Positions 11,886 to 22,189 of a DNA stretch of 64,000 nucleotides are shown piece after piece. The position numbers and the translations under genes were made by a program. The notes beneath the pieces were generated by a model. It did no database searches, was not told where the DNA came from, and saw nothing but the letters and a program-made list of their open reading frames with translations. Every line of letters begins with the position of its first letter. The first letter of the stretch is position 1. Source of the stretch: Chlamydomonas sphaeroides (taxonomy: Eukaryota; Chlorophyta; Chlorophyceae; Chlamydomonadales; Chlamydomonadaceae); NCBI GenBank assembly GCA_001662425.1, contig BDDC01000028.1:90527-154526 (forward strand), given 5' to 3'.

Positions 11886-13900
11886 CCAGCGGCTGGGGCC
11901 GTCCATCATCATGCCGCCGAGGTTGAGCACCTGCCAGCCCGCGTGAGCCACTTGCACCAGCTCCAGCTGCTGTGGGCGGTAGGTGCGGATGTGACGCGTC
12001 ATCGGGTGTGAGGAGTCAGGTCAACAGGTTGCGGCGGCCGTGCAGCGTCCGCACGCACGGGGACATTATGGCACGTGATGCATGCATAACGTACACACGT
12101 ACATCCTCAATGTATGGGGTATTGAAGCACGCAGCAGCTGGTGTGTGCGCTGCGAGCAAACAGGCGGGCCCAATCCCGATGCATGTATGTCGTCGCCACT
12201 CTCCAGCATCTATCAGTAATGGCCCGCTGCCGGCTGGATCTACCTACCCGAACCCCTAGCTATCTACCCGTCTATCCGTGCGTCCCCGCCCGTGGCTGCC
12301 GTGGCCCCAATCAAGCAACCCGCCACGAGCGCACCTGTAGGCACAGCATGCGCTCGAGCTGGTTGGGAAAGCACTCGGGCGTCCCGTGGGGCCGGTAGCC
12401 ATAGAGTACCCACAGCACACGCCGTGCCCACAGCCTGCCCTTGGCCGCCAGCCGGTCCCGCTCCGCCAGGTACTTGTCCACCAGGGTGCTGAGCGCCTCC
12501 AGGTACTGGGGCACGGCGTGGTACTTGACGGCAGCCACCTCATGCATGTCCGGTGGCGCGCAGGATGCGGCCACAGCCTCGCCGCTGCCCCGAAGCAGCC
12601 ATGAGCGGGAGGTGGCTGATGGGGGTGCTAGGACAGCCCTGGCGTATTGCAGCTGTGCTTTCGCGGCTTCCAGGGCCGCTTCCGCGCCGCCGGGGCCAAC
12701 GGTCAGGCCCCAAACGGCTGCTGCGCGGATGCCCTGCTCAGGACTCTTGTAGTCGACGACGTCGTGAAGCTCACTCGACAGCAGCACAACGTCGTAGTTC
12801 TCTAGGTAGTGGGCAAGGAGCTGCGAGTTGTTCTAGACAGTAAGCAGGCTGTGAAGGCTGATGCGGTAGGGCTTGATGTGGGTGACGTTGAGCGCGCCAA
12901 ACGAATTGAGCTGAGCATACCTGCATGCAGCACGCATGGGTAGCAGGTAGATGGCTCTGGCATAGACGGTGGGTGGTGCGGTGAGTCAGCAGCTGCAGCG
13001 GGCGGTCAAGTCCATTCAGGCCGTGCATACGGCCGAGGGCTGTGTACAGCAGCCGCAGCAGCCGCGGGCTGGCAACAGCCAAAATAAACCAGCAACTAGG
13101 CCCGCACAGCAGAAACCAGCAGGGGCTAGCAGCACACGCTTGCACCCGTGCCTGCGTGTCTCTTCTTTGGTGCTGCTGGCCCACCCACCGCACCTACCAG
13201 CCAAGCTCCACGGTGCGTGAGTCGCCAATGAGCGCCACCTTCCTCTCCTGCAGGCACTCCGCCGCCTCGTGCTGCCGGTAATTGCGGTAAACGCAGCTGG
13301 CCGGCACGTAGACATTGTGAAAGTCCGCTGCAACGCTTGCTGTTGTTTCCGGTAAACAGGAGCGGAGCCAGCGGGCCGCGACACACAGCCAAAGGGCAGG
13401 TTTCCATGCCTTGGGGAACTTCCACCCAGGCGCCTGGTGCACTGCCATTGCACAGAGGCGGCTCCCCGGATGGTGTTGCTGGGGGTGGTGCTGCGGTCCC
13501 CTCTCTGGGGTTAGCGCCATTCCTGGTGCCGCTGGCGGTACTGCTGGCTGCTGCTGCTGCCGCCGCTGTGGCCTTGTAGAGCATTGCCTTGAGCAGCGCT
13601 GCCTTGGGTGAGGCCACGAAGCGGTGCAGCTGCCATTGCCAGTCGCAGTGGACGGAGCAGCGCGTTAAAGCCGGCCGGCAGCAGGAGGCGGCGGCCCTCT
13701 AGCGGGCCGCCACAAACACTGCTCGGGTGTTCAAGCGCCGCTTGCATCTCCGCAGTCTGCATCATCGCTTGGGCCGCAAAGCAGCAAAGGGCTGACCTCC
13801 AGTAGCGCTGCAACAAGCCGCAGCTGCGGCGGCGAAGCTAGCAGCAACAGGAGCAACGCAATGTGCTTTTTAATATTGACGCTCTCGCGGCATGTCACCA

Positions 13901-15060
13901 TGACATGCGCCATGCAGCATGCGCAATGTACAGCTATCTTATCCCTCGCGTGGCGTGATTGATGTGAAACTCTTTGAACTGGTGGTAATTGAAACGCGTG
14001 CACATACAGATGTAACCTCCTTCAGCATGCTATTATACAAACATCTTCATCTAGTGCGTCATGCTCTAGTGCCTCATGCGTGCACCAGGTCCTTCATGCA
14101 CAACAGCCATCGCTGTACTACTGCCAGCAGCTTTCCAAATCGAGGGATGAAGTGTGGACTACGCTTGGCATGCAAGCATCGCATACGCTTAGTTTAACCT
14201 TGCTTGTGAGTACATATGCCCTTGCCTCGGTGGTGGGCATACATGCATGGGGTCTCCCCATACACGCCCGCCGCCCTCCTGAATGTAGTGACACGTGTTA
14301 CACATGAGTCGTAACCATTTCTATTTCTATTTCTGCCCTTGCCTCATGTATCATCGTTGAAATGCTCGACTGCTGCCTGAGGCGCACGGTCTTTCGGGCG
14401 GTTGACTCGTGTGTCTCCTGCTAGCTAATAAGCGTTAATTGTTACTTGCAAACGCTGATAAATATAGGTAGTATGGAGCGAGACACGTTAGGCTACGACC
14501 TGCATCCCTCTCTCTAGCTCCAACTGCTCTGCTGTATTGCTCGCAGGCATTCCAAACCATCGCTGACCTCCAGCAGGTCGCTGCCATGGCGGACTCTGTA
14601 GGTGATCGGCCTCGCAGGGCGCCACCTGCGCCCAGATTTCATGGGTGGGGTCTCTACCATCCAGGTGAGCTAGTGATGGCCAACTCGCTGACAGTCGCCA
14701 CCAGCCGGCGCAAGGAGGTGTAACCCAACTACCCCGGTGGCCACCTGCCACTGCCCCACCCGGCCCACTGGTTACCGGCTCTGTGTATGCGGGAGCTTGC
14801 ACAGAGGTTCAACGTGCTCAGGGGCTCCGCTCCTTGGAAGCTTCGGAATTCTGTGCAAGCTACCGCTCAAACTACAGGTATGTGTCCGGCGCGAGAGACA
14901 CGCCCACCCACCTTCCTCGCCCACCCACCTTCCTCGCGCCCGCCCACCTTCCTCGCCCGCATTATAGCGGACCGGGGCCATTGCTTTGTGCGGACGCTGC
15001 TGGCGAACTACACTTGGCATGGTGCAATGCGACCTGAATTATGCAAAACGCAGCAGGCAG
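13901..15060. other. Repeat-rich spacer without a recognised gene
   Basis: It holds a (CTATTT)n tract at about 14320-14334 and three CACCTTCCTCGC-type tandem units at about 14909-14960. Short open frames are present on both strands (for example MRELAQRFNVL at about 14787 +) but none matches a family I recognise. Confidence 0.4.
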
Positions 15061-15085
15061 CGGCCCTACCGGCCGACCCCTCGGG

Positions 15086-15434
15086 AACACCAAGGCGGTA
15101 ACTGAGCTACTTGCTCGCGCCAAGGTATCTAAGATGGCCGACGTCGAGAACATGCGAGCGGAGGTTCACAACCTGACCGCCGAACACATCGCGCTCAGAA
15201 AGCTGGTCGAAGACAATACCGACCTCATACACCAGGTCCTATCGAGTCCAGCCGCGCCGCCATGGCATGCTGCCCCGATAGGACCTGGTGTATGAGGTCG
15301 GTGTTGTCTTCGACCAGCTTTCTGAGAGCGATGTGTTCCGCGGTCAGGTTGTCGACCTCCGCTCGCATCTTCTCGACGTCGGCCATCTTAGATACCTTGG
15401 CGCGAGCAAGTAGCTCAGTTACCGCCTCGGTGTT
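15086..15434. repeat. Long fold-back: 159-bp arms, 31-bp loop
   Basis: Left arm 15086-15244 and right arm 15276-15434 are reverse complements, equal in length and with about seven mismatches by eye (about 96% identity). The loop is 15245-15275. The right arm is the coding part of the minus-strand coiled-coil ORF; the left arm is an inverted copy of it. A transcript through this region would form a near-perfect hairpin. Confidence 0.85.
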
Positions 15435-15690
15435 GTCCTGCAGGTCGGGTGAGTCGGCATCAGCCTCGTGATCGCTTGCACGGTTGGCCAGCTCTTCCTC
15501 GATTTCCTCTGCCCGAACCCGCAAGATGTGCAACCGTTTGCGGAGTTCAGTGATGGTCTTTTGAGCGTCGGGTTAAACCGGTGGTTTGGGTGGAGGTTCG
15601 CGCTCGGCTTCACCCTTAGGGGCGTCACCGTCGTCGCAGGTGGATCGGCGTCCGCCTGGGCCTTGTTGGCACCAGACTTCTTGCCTTTGC
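15240..15690 (-). pseudogene. Coiled-coil, Lys-rich ORF of a repeat element (gag/ORF1-like), frame-broken
   Basis: On the minus strand an ATG near 15690 opens a basic N-terminus (MGKGKKSGANKAQ) followed by Pro/Thr-rich sequence. Near 15570 the likely coding frame shifts into a long heptad-rich segment (KTITELRKRLHILRVRAEE; MADVEKMRAEVDNLTAEH; LRKLVEDNTDLIHQVL) ending about 15228. This looks like a trimeric coiled-coil nucleic-acid-binding ORF1/gag protein of a retroelement. That identity is inferred from layout and composition, not from a recognised domain. The frame break suggests it is inactive. Confidence 0.45.
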
Positions 15691-16022
15691 CCATTGGGCG
15701 GTGTATGTGTGTGTGCGCTTGCACGCGTAATTGCAGTGCAAGTGGCCTTAATCGACAAAGTTTCAGCTACCAAACTGTGACAGGCGTAAGCCAGTCATGC
15801 GGCACGCGCGGAGCGCGTACCTGCTGAGAGCCCACAAGACGAGCGTAGTCCGCAGGGAAAGGATGTCCCGCTTGCGCTGGCGCCCAGCCTTTGAAACTGG
15901 GACCACAGTAGCAGTAGTGTGTAAACTACCTTGGCTGGCCGACCCACGCCACCTATATGGGTTGTTTACGGCAGGCACGTACCCTACCCTTGGTGTTCCC
16001 GAGGGGTCGGCCGGTAGGGCCG

Positions 16023-16997
16023 TGTGGGCTCCGCCCACAGGCGGCAAGAAGATGATGGTGCAAGGGGGTAACTGGGGGCAGCTCCAAGGCCCTCCCAGGC
16101 GCTCGGCTTCCTGATTTCACTCAAGCCCTATCCTGTGGCTGTGGCTCGTGCCTTTCGTCGTACATGCCTGCAAGCAAGCGCCACCCACGTCCGCCTTCTT
16201 CCAGCCAACATGACCTCTATCTGATGAGCGGGCCGCTCGCCCCGGGAGCATGCCAGCATCCAGCAGCGCGGCCTGCCCAGATAGATAGATACACCTGGGC
16301 ACTATCTTGGGCACCATCCACGGGTGTATGCATGTGCACGGGTCCTTCGGCCCTCCTGATCACCCTACCTCCTTAAATCACGGCGAGTCAAGCTCGCCGT
16401 ACATCTATTTCTATTTCTATTTGTGCACGGGTCCAGGGGCATGTCACCCTGCGCAGGGCGGCGCTCACGCGCGCCCCTGAAATTGCGTACCCCGCCGCAG
16501 GCAAGCCCACGACTCCGGCCCTACCTACGAACCGCTAGGGAGGGTAGCGCAGTCACGCACGGTGCGTGCGTCCGTCGCCACAATCATCACGAGCCAACAC
16601 GCACCACCCCTGCACCCCAGGGGAGCCTCGCTCGCTCCCCTGCCGCGCCCTCGCGCTTGCGGGCCTTTGCTCCGACGCACCCTGCCTCCCTGCGCACCCC
16701 CAGACGCAGAGCTTCGTGTCTTCTCGCGCGCCCACGCAGCCCACGCGTGTGGAGCACACGTGCTCACAGGTACACCCGGCCCCACGCGGCCACTGCTGCC
16801 CCCATCCAGCTCCATTCCGGGCACTCCAGCTTCGCGTCGCGCCGTCGCCCTCCCTGCTGCGGCTGAGCTGCCGTACGCCGTACACGCCCTCCGCTTGCCA
16901 TGCGCTGCCGCCGCACAGCAGCCGCCCCAGCACACCGCCGCACAGCAGACCGATCACCCTCGCAGACGCCCCGCTGCGTCGGCCCACTCGCGTCCCC
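16023..16997. other. Spacer / 3' flank of the mTERF gene
   Basis: No exon is supported here. It contains a (CTATTT)n tract at about 16404-16421 and Pro/Ala/Arg-coding-like shadows of GC-rich DNA. The mTERF stop codon lies at 16998-17000 on the minus strand. Confidence 0.4.
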
Positions 16998-19900
16998 TCA
17001 GCTGCCCTCGTAGATGCCCAACTTCTTGAGCTCGTCCTGGAACTCGGTGCTCGCCTCCTGATGCGCCAGGGCGCGACATCAGGACACACAAGCAAGGAGT
17101 CAGGGGGCAGACGGATACGCATGCGGGCGGCTCCACACAGGCTTGAGCGAGCACAGCACCCGCAAAGGAGGCCCATAAGGAGGATATGAGCGCGGATACC
17201 CCGCGCCTCTCTCGCGCCCGGCGGCCGCCGTCCCCTGCCCCTACCCACCTTGTGAAGCCGCAAGCTGTACTCCTCGTCCCACACCTGCCGAGCCGGGGGC
17301 CACGCAGCACAGCAGCCGGGGCTCACCGCCGGCCGGTCCGCCCGGCCAGCGAGCGGTGCGCCAGCAGGTCTAGGGTCTAGTCCACTAGCGCGAGGCACGC
17401 CCTCCCCTCACACGCGCGCACGCAAGCTGCGCGTCCCTCTTTCCCGCCCCCCCGAGCCCGGTCCCCACCGCGCGGCTGCCATCAGGACGGCGCCCTTGTG
17501 GTCTAGTGGCCCCCAGTGGCTACTCGCTCCCCAGTTCCTTGTCCCCTGGCCCGCAGTGCCCCAGTGCCCCTGCACACGCACCAGCTTGAAGCTCTGGTAC
17601 TCATTGACCGACAGCCCAAGCGAGGAGCACCACGCGTCGTCCTCCACCGACAGCATTTTGTAGAACTGCGTTGGGTTAGTAGGAGGGAGCAGGAGGGAGG
17701 GGCAGGGCGCAGAGTGCAGGCACGGTTGGCGGGCTGCGAGTGGCGGGCAGCGCGGGCAGGCCGAGGCGAGGCAGAGGCAGGCAGCGCGGCAGCAGGTGCG
17801 AGTGGGGTGGCGCGGCGACATGCAAGCGCTCGCACCTCGAACGTGCTGCCGTCCTCGCCCACGTATCTGCTCGCCAGGCCGTGCTTCTGCACAAAGCTGC
17901 GGGCCGCGCGGCAACATGCACAGCAGCGAACACAGCACACAGCCAAGGCGCATGCGGTTGTCGCTGCTGATAGGGTGCTGCGCTGTAGGATAGCAAGCCC
18001 CCGCCGCCCTCCTCCTTTCCCCCCCCCACCAGCAGCCCAGGGTGCAGGATATGAAGATCGAATCCTGAATATGGAGTTCTACATACCGGTACATTGAACC
18101 GCGGCCCCACCTGTACCGGGGGCCAAGGCGCTGACCCAGCGGGCGCGCCAGCAGCAGCGGGCAGGCCAGCACCATGGCGTTGTCGCCGGCGATGGTGTCG
18201 TACACAAAGGTAAGGCTGCGGCGCAGGTCGTGCTCCTTGGCCGCCAGCAGCTCGGGCCGCGCCAGGGCCATGGCGCGGACCTGGGGAGGCGGGAGCGCGC
18301 GGACCCGTGCGAGGAGGGGACACGAGAGGGCGGCTCGTCGCAGCAGGCCGCCGTGACGTCGCCCCTGTGGGCGGGCCACTGCTACTCCCGACTAGGCACA
18401 GCTTACTACATGACTCTGATTAGGAACACAGTACCACTTCATCGCCTGCCCCCCACCTTGCCGAGCCGCAGCAGCAGCAGCAGTAGCAGCTGCTGCATCC
18501 CTCGCGCGTTCGGGGTGCCGGCAGGCATTACAGACGCCAGCCGCGCTCAGGCCTCGCAGCCCCGTCGTCAGGCCGCCGCGCCCCCTGCCCCGCCAGGCCC
18601 TTGCCCCTGCCCTGGCAGCAAGCCCCTGCCCCTTCTCCTTCTCTCCATCTCCCTGGCCTACAAGTCCCAGCCGCCAACGTACTGCCACCCAGCTCAGCAG
18701 CACCACGCACCTGGTCCTTGGTGAAGCCGTGCTGCAGCAGGCACTCGATGGCGGCCGCCACGGTGGCGCCGGCCGAGGGCGCCAGCAGCGGCGCCACCGA
18801 GGCCGCCACCAGGGTGCGCACCTCCTCGCGCCCCATGCCCAGCCCCCGCAGCGAGGCCAGCACGCCGCCGAACACGTCCTCGGGCGTGAAGCCCAGCAGG
18901 TGCGGGCACACGCACAGCACGTCCGCCACCTGGTGAGGGCGGGAGAGAGAGGTGGGGACGAGAAGGGTGGGTGCTGGATGCGGCCGGGTTCGTGTCGTGA
19001 AGTGTGAACCCAGCAGGCGCAGGCACACGCACAGCACGTCCGCCACCTGGTGATAGGCCCGGAGGCAGGTCGAGTCCGGTCGGGGCAGGCGGGGGCAGGC
19101 AGGCGACAGGCGGCGGCGGCCCTCACGGGCCCACTTCAGCCGCCCACCGCTACGCCAGCGTGCTGCCACGTCCCCGCGCCCCCTGACCTTGCCCTCCTCC
19201 CCACAACCCTCTCAGCCCCGCTTCCCCCGGCCCCTTGCAGCCCACTGCTCCTTCTTCCCCCCCCCCCAGACCTGCTGCGTGCTGTAGCCTACATCCCGCA
19301 GGTACCTAGCCAGCGTGTCCACCGCACCCTGCGCTCCCCTCCCCTCCCCCTCTCCCCTCTCCCCGGCCCTCTCGCCCCGCCCCCGGCCCCACCCACCTGC
19401 TGCGTGCTGCAGCCCAGGTCCCGCAGGTAGGCCACCCAGGGCGCCAGCTGGCCCTGCACATCCTTGAGCAGCACCTCGGGCCACAGCACCACCACCTGCC
19501 CCACCGCCGACACCTCCAGACCCAGCGACCTGCGACGTCGGCCCGTGGTGGGTCGTCCGGGGCTCAGCGGAAGGGAAGACCGAAGAGGGGCGCGAGGCAG
19601 GGAGCGCGCACGCACCAAGCGGGCAGGCTAGGCGCCGCGGCAGAGGAATGCGGTTGGGGTTAGATGCTGACGAGGTGCTGGCCGGCGGTTCCACGTCCGC
19701 CCCTACGTCGGCCCGTTGTGGAACCGGAACGCACATGAGGAAGTTGACGACGGGCCGAAGCTGCGTCTCCACATCGCGCCTGCGGCCAGCGACAGAGCGG
19801 ACAGGGTCAAGAACTCAGGGCCGCCAGCAGCGACGGCATCGTTGGTTCCCGTCTGCCGCGCCTCAGCGCTGGCCTCATGGGCGGTTGCCTGGGTGCCTGC

Positions 19901-22030
19901 GCCCGGGCGCCTGGGCCCCGCTCCTGGCCGCTCCGGGGCCTCTGGCTGGCACGCGGCGTGCGGTCTGCAGCAACATACACCCGGCTTCCGGCCGTCCCTT
20001 GTCTCACTCGCCGAGCCGGCCACCTGGCTCCCGGCCGCGTGGCGACTGCTGCCGCCCGCCCCTGCTCCGCATGTCTCATGGCGCTCTCAGGGTTGCGCAC
20101 GTCTGTACCAATGTGTGTCCTCCATGTACCGCATTGACTGCTAGTGAAGCTGCCAAAGAGAAGCATAAGCTGGGTGCTGCTCACCCCAGCAGGTTGCGCC
20201 AGACCGGGCTACGCTTCGTCGGTGGTACTCCACACCTAGCTGCATTGGCTTAGCGACGACCTTGCATGCAATGCTGTGATAGAAACCCAGCCCAGCAGGC
20301 GCTCAGGCGCTCACCCCAGCAGGTCGGGCCACACGCACAGCACCCTGCTGGCCAGCAGGTCGTCCTTGAGGCCCAGGCCCTTGAGGAAGCCCACCACCGC
20401 TCCCGCCTGGTATAGCGTGGTGCAGCTGAGCAGCGCCGGCGAGCAGCGGAGCAGGAAATTCTGGCAGTCGCGCTGCGACCAAGGGGAGGGGGAGGGCGGG
20501 TGGGGCGTTAGCGGAGGGCAGGGCTGAAGGGCAGGGCGTGGTGCTAGGGCAGGGCAGGGAGACGGGGGGGATTGGCAGCCCCGGAGGGCGGCGGGCTTGC
20601 GGCGGGACTTGTGTGCTCTCCGGCGCGCCCTGCCTGCCCTGCCCTGCGCGTCAGGTGTCGTACGCGTACGGCTGCCGTACCGGCTGCATGCCGTAGACAG
20701 AGAGGAAGTCGATCCACCGCGACAGGATGGTGGGCTCCGCCAGCAGCTGCAGGGCAGCGAGCGGTGTTACCGGGGCTGGGGACAGGGCATTGCAATACGC
20801 ACCTGCTAGGCGGTCGTCGGTGGCTCGCATCACCGTGCAACCGGCCCAGTTCCACGTTCTAACACGTTCCACAACGTCCCCCGTTCGGCGATCCACGGTC
20901 CACCAGCAGCACGTCCCCGGCCCCCGCTCGCACCTGCCACTTCCTGCTGGACAGGAACCACGCCTCCTGGGCGCCGATGCCGGCGGCGCGCAGGGCCTTG
21001 ATAGACGGCCGCACCTGCGAGTCTGCATCCAGTGACGACAGCCCCGGGTTCTGCGGGCACACGATCGCGAGGCGGGCAGGGACACGGCAGGACAAGGGCG
21101 TCAAGGGTGCGCGGATGCACCCCAAGGCCAAGCGCGAGCATGGGCTGCGTCAGCCATGTCGGGGGCTTCGCTGCGTACATGGGTCCAGCTCTCGCACAGC
21201 GCCAGCCGGTGGAGCTGGCAATGGCGAGACAGTGGGGACGCAGCCGATGGAGCTCACGAGACCGTGGCGGTGGTGGCGGCCGAACACCACCCTGCCCTGG
21301 CCAATCAGGGTGCTCCACGCCTCCGCCGCCCACCTGCACCGCCGCCAACATGACTGTGGACTGCCCCAGCCCCAGCTCCTGCGCGAACGCCAGCTCGGCC
21401 GGGGTGGGCGCATAGCGCTCCTCCCACTCGCTCCAGGTGGAGTCCTGCAGGCGGCAGCGAGCGGCGGAGGGTTTGGGTTGCAGTGGTGGGTTCGCCGGGC
21501 ACCTGCAGGCGGGGTCCTTGGCTGGTCTTCGGTTGGCCCGCCTCGGCGGCACTGGCTGCATCACGAAGCGGTGGTTGCAAGGGTTGGCCATGACTCCTAG
21601 CCGACAGGCACACGGCCTACAGACCAGGGGCTACAGTGAGGCCGGCAACCAGGGGACCCCGCGAGGACCCCGTCAACCGGGTGGCATAAACGGATGGCGT
21701 TAGCAGGGGCCGCCGTACCAGGTCACACAGCAGCTGGGCCCGCTGCTTTGGGTCTGTCGTGACGCGCAGTTGTTCAAGAGGGTTGGGAGCGGTTAGGAAG
21801 TCAGGCTCTGAGGCGCGGCATGCCGCCGAGCGCTGCCGCGCGGGAAGCGGTCGCCAATTCGCGCCGAGCGCCGCGTGGGGGCTGGCTGGGGCTCGTGGCC
21901 GGCACGCTGGTGCGTTGACGGAGCTGCAGCGGTGCAACGGCGATGGTGTGAATGAGGACTTATGGCTTCTCGAAGAGCAAGAGGAGCTGAGAGCGCTTCG
22001 CGTGCTCCCGCGCATTAGGTCCATCACCAA
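16998..22030 (-). CDS. mTERF-family organellar nucleic-acid-binding protein
   Basis: mTERF proteins bind organellar DNA or RNA through repeated helical motifs and affect transcription, splicing or ribosome assembly. Phase-consistent exons, high to low coordinate: 22030-21719, 21444-21334, 21050-20934, 20746-20681, 20472-20315, 19779-19735, 19529-19397, (19310-19270 region, 57 nt, uncertain), 18929-18711, 18280-18111, 17896-17836, 17665-17582, 17284-17249, 17057-16998. The product is about 523 residues without the uncertain exon and 542 with it. Residues 1 to about 80 are Ser/Arg/Ala-rich, like a chloroplast or mitochondrial transit peptide. mTERF repeats are clear in VLCVWPDLLG, VVLWPEVLL, YLRDLGCSTQQ and LCVCPHLLGFTPEDV. 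The C-terminus is EFQDELKKLGIYEGS. Partial exon duplications occur at 19.0-19.3 kb. Confidence 0.9.
19010..19318 (-). repeat. Duplicated exon fragments inside the mTERF gene
   Basis: About 19014-19062 repeats the acceptor and first 13 codons of the exon at 18929 (VADVLCVC...LLG) but lacks the rest. About 19270-19318 repeats the end of the exon at 19397 (YLRDVGYSTQQ versus YLRDLGCSTQQ). Both look like partial tandem duplications of repeat-coding exons. Confidence 0.7.
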
Positions 22031-22189
22031 AACGGCACAGGAATCGAGCGGCTATCGCTGTGATGTATCAAGTGAGTTATGATGTATGCGTTGCGAGGTT
22101 AGCGATTAGCGATTAGCGGTTACAAGCCCTTTCTCATCAGGCTTGCACGTCCAAACGAGCCCAGAAGCTAATGGACTGCCAATAACAAA

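Larger units (their letters stand above)
10641..13900 (-). pseudogene. Disrupted PC-esterase (PMR5/Cas1p/TBL-like, SGNH-fold) gene
   Basis: Family members are Golgi or secretory glycan O-acetyltransferases/esterases with an N-terminal GDS Ser motif and a C-terminal DxxH. Visible on the minus strand are a possible membrane anchor (poly-Leu, about 13840-13870), a Cys/Trp-containing block near 13420-13470, exon 13327-13198 with CLQERKVALIGDSR, exon 12920-12335, exon 11969-11886, and a 3' part 10744-10641 beginning MHVAKARYPKKR. Splice phases join exactly (GDSRTVELG-W-YAQL across 13198/12920). Two lesions are seen: an in-frame TAG at 12833-12835, and a LINE inserted between DN and MH of the DxxH motif. 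It is therefore most likely a pseudogene. A sequencing error could explain the TAG but not the insertion. The true 5' end is not resolved. Confidence 0.75.
15061..16022. mobile_element. 962-bp element bounded by 35-bp perfect inverted repeats
   Basis: Bases 15061-15095 and 15988-16022 are reverse complements over 35 bases without mismatch (starting CGGCCCTACCGG). Between them lies a minus-strand coiled-coil ORF and a long fold-back. I find no transposase. The arms could be the termini of a non-autonomous DNA element or a by-product of an inverted duplication. No clear target-site duplication is visible just outside. Confidence 0.55.
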
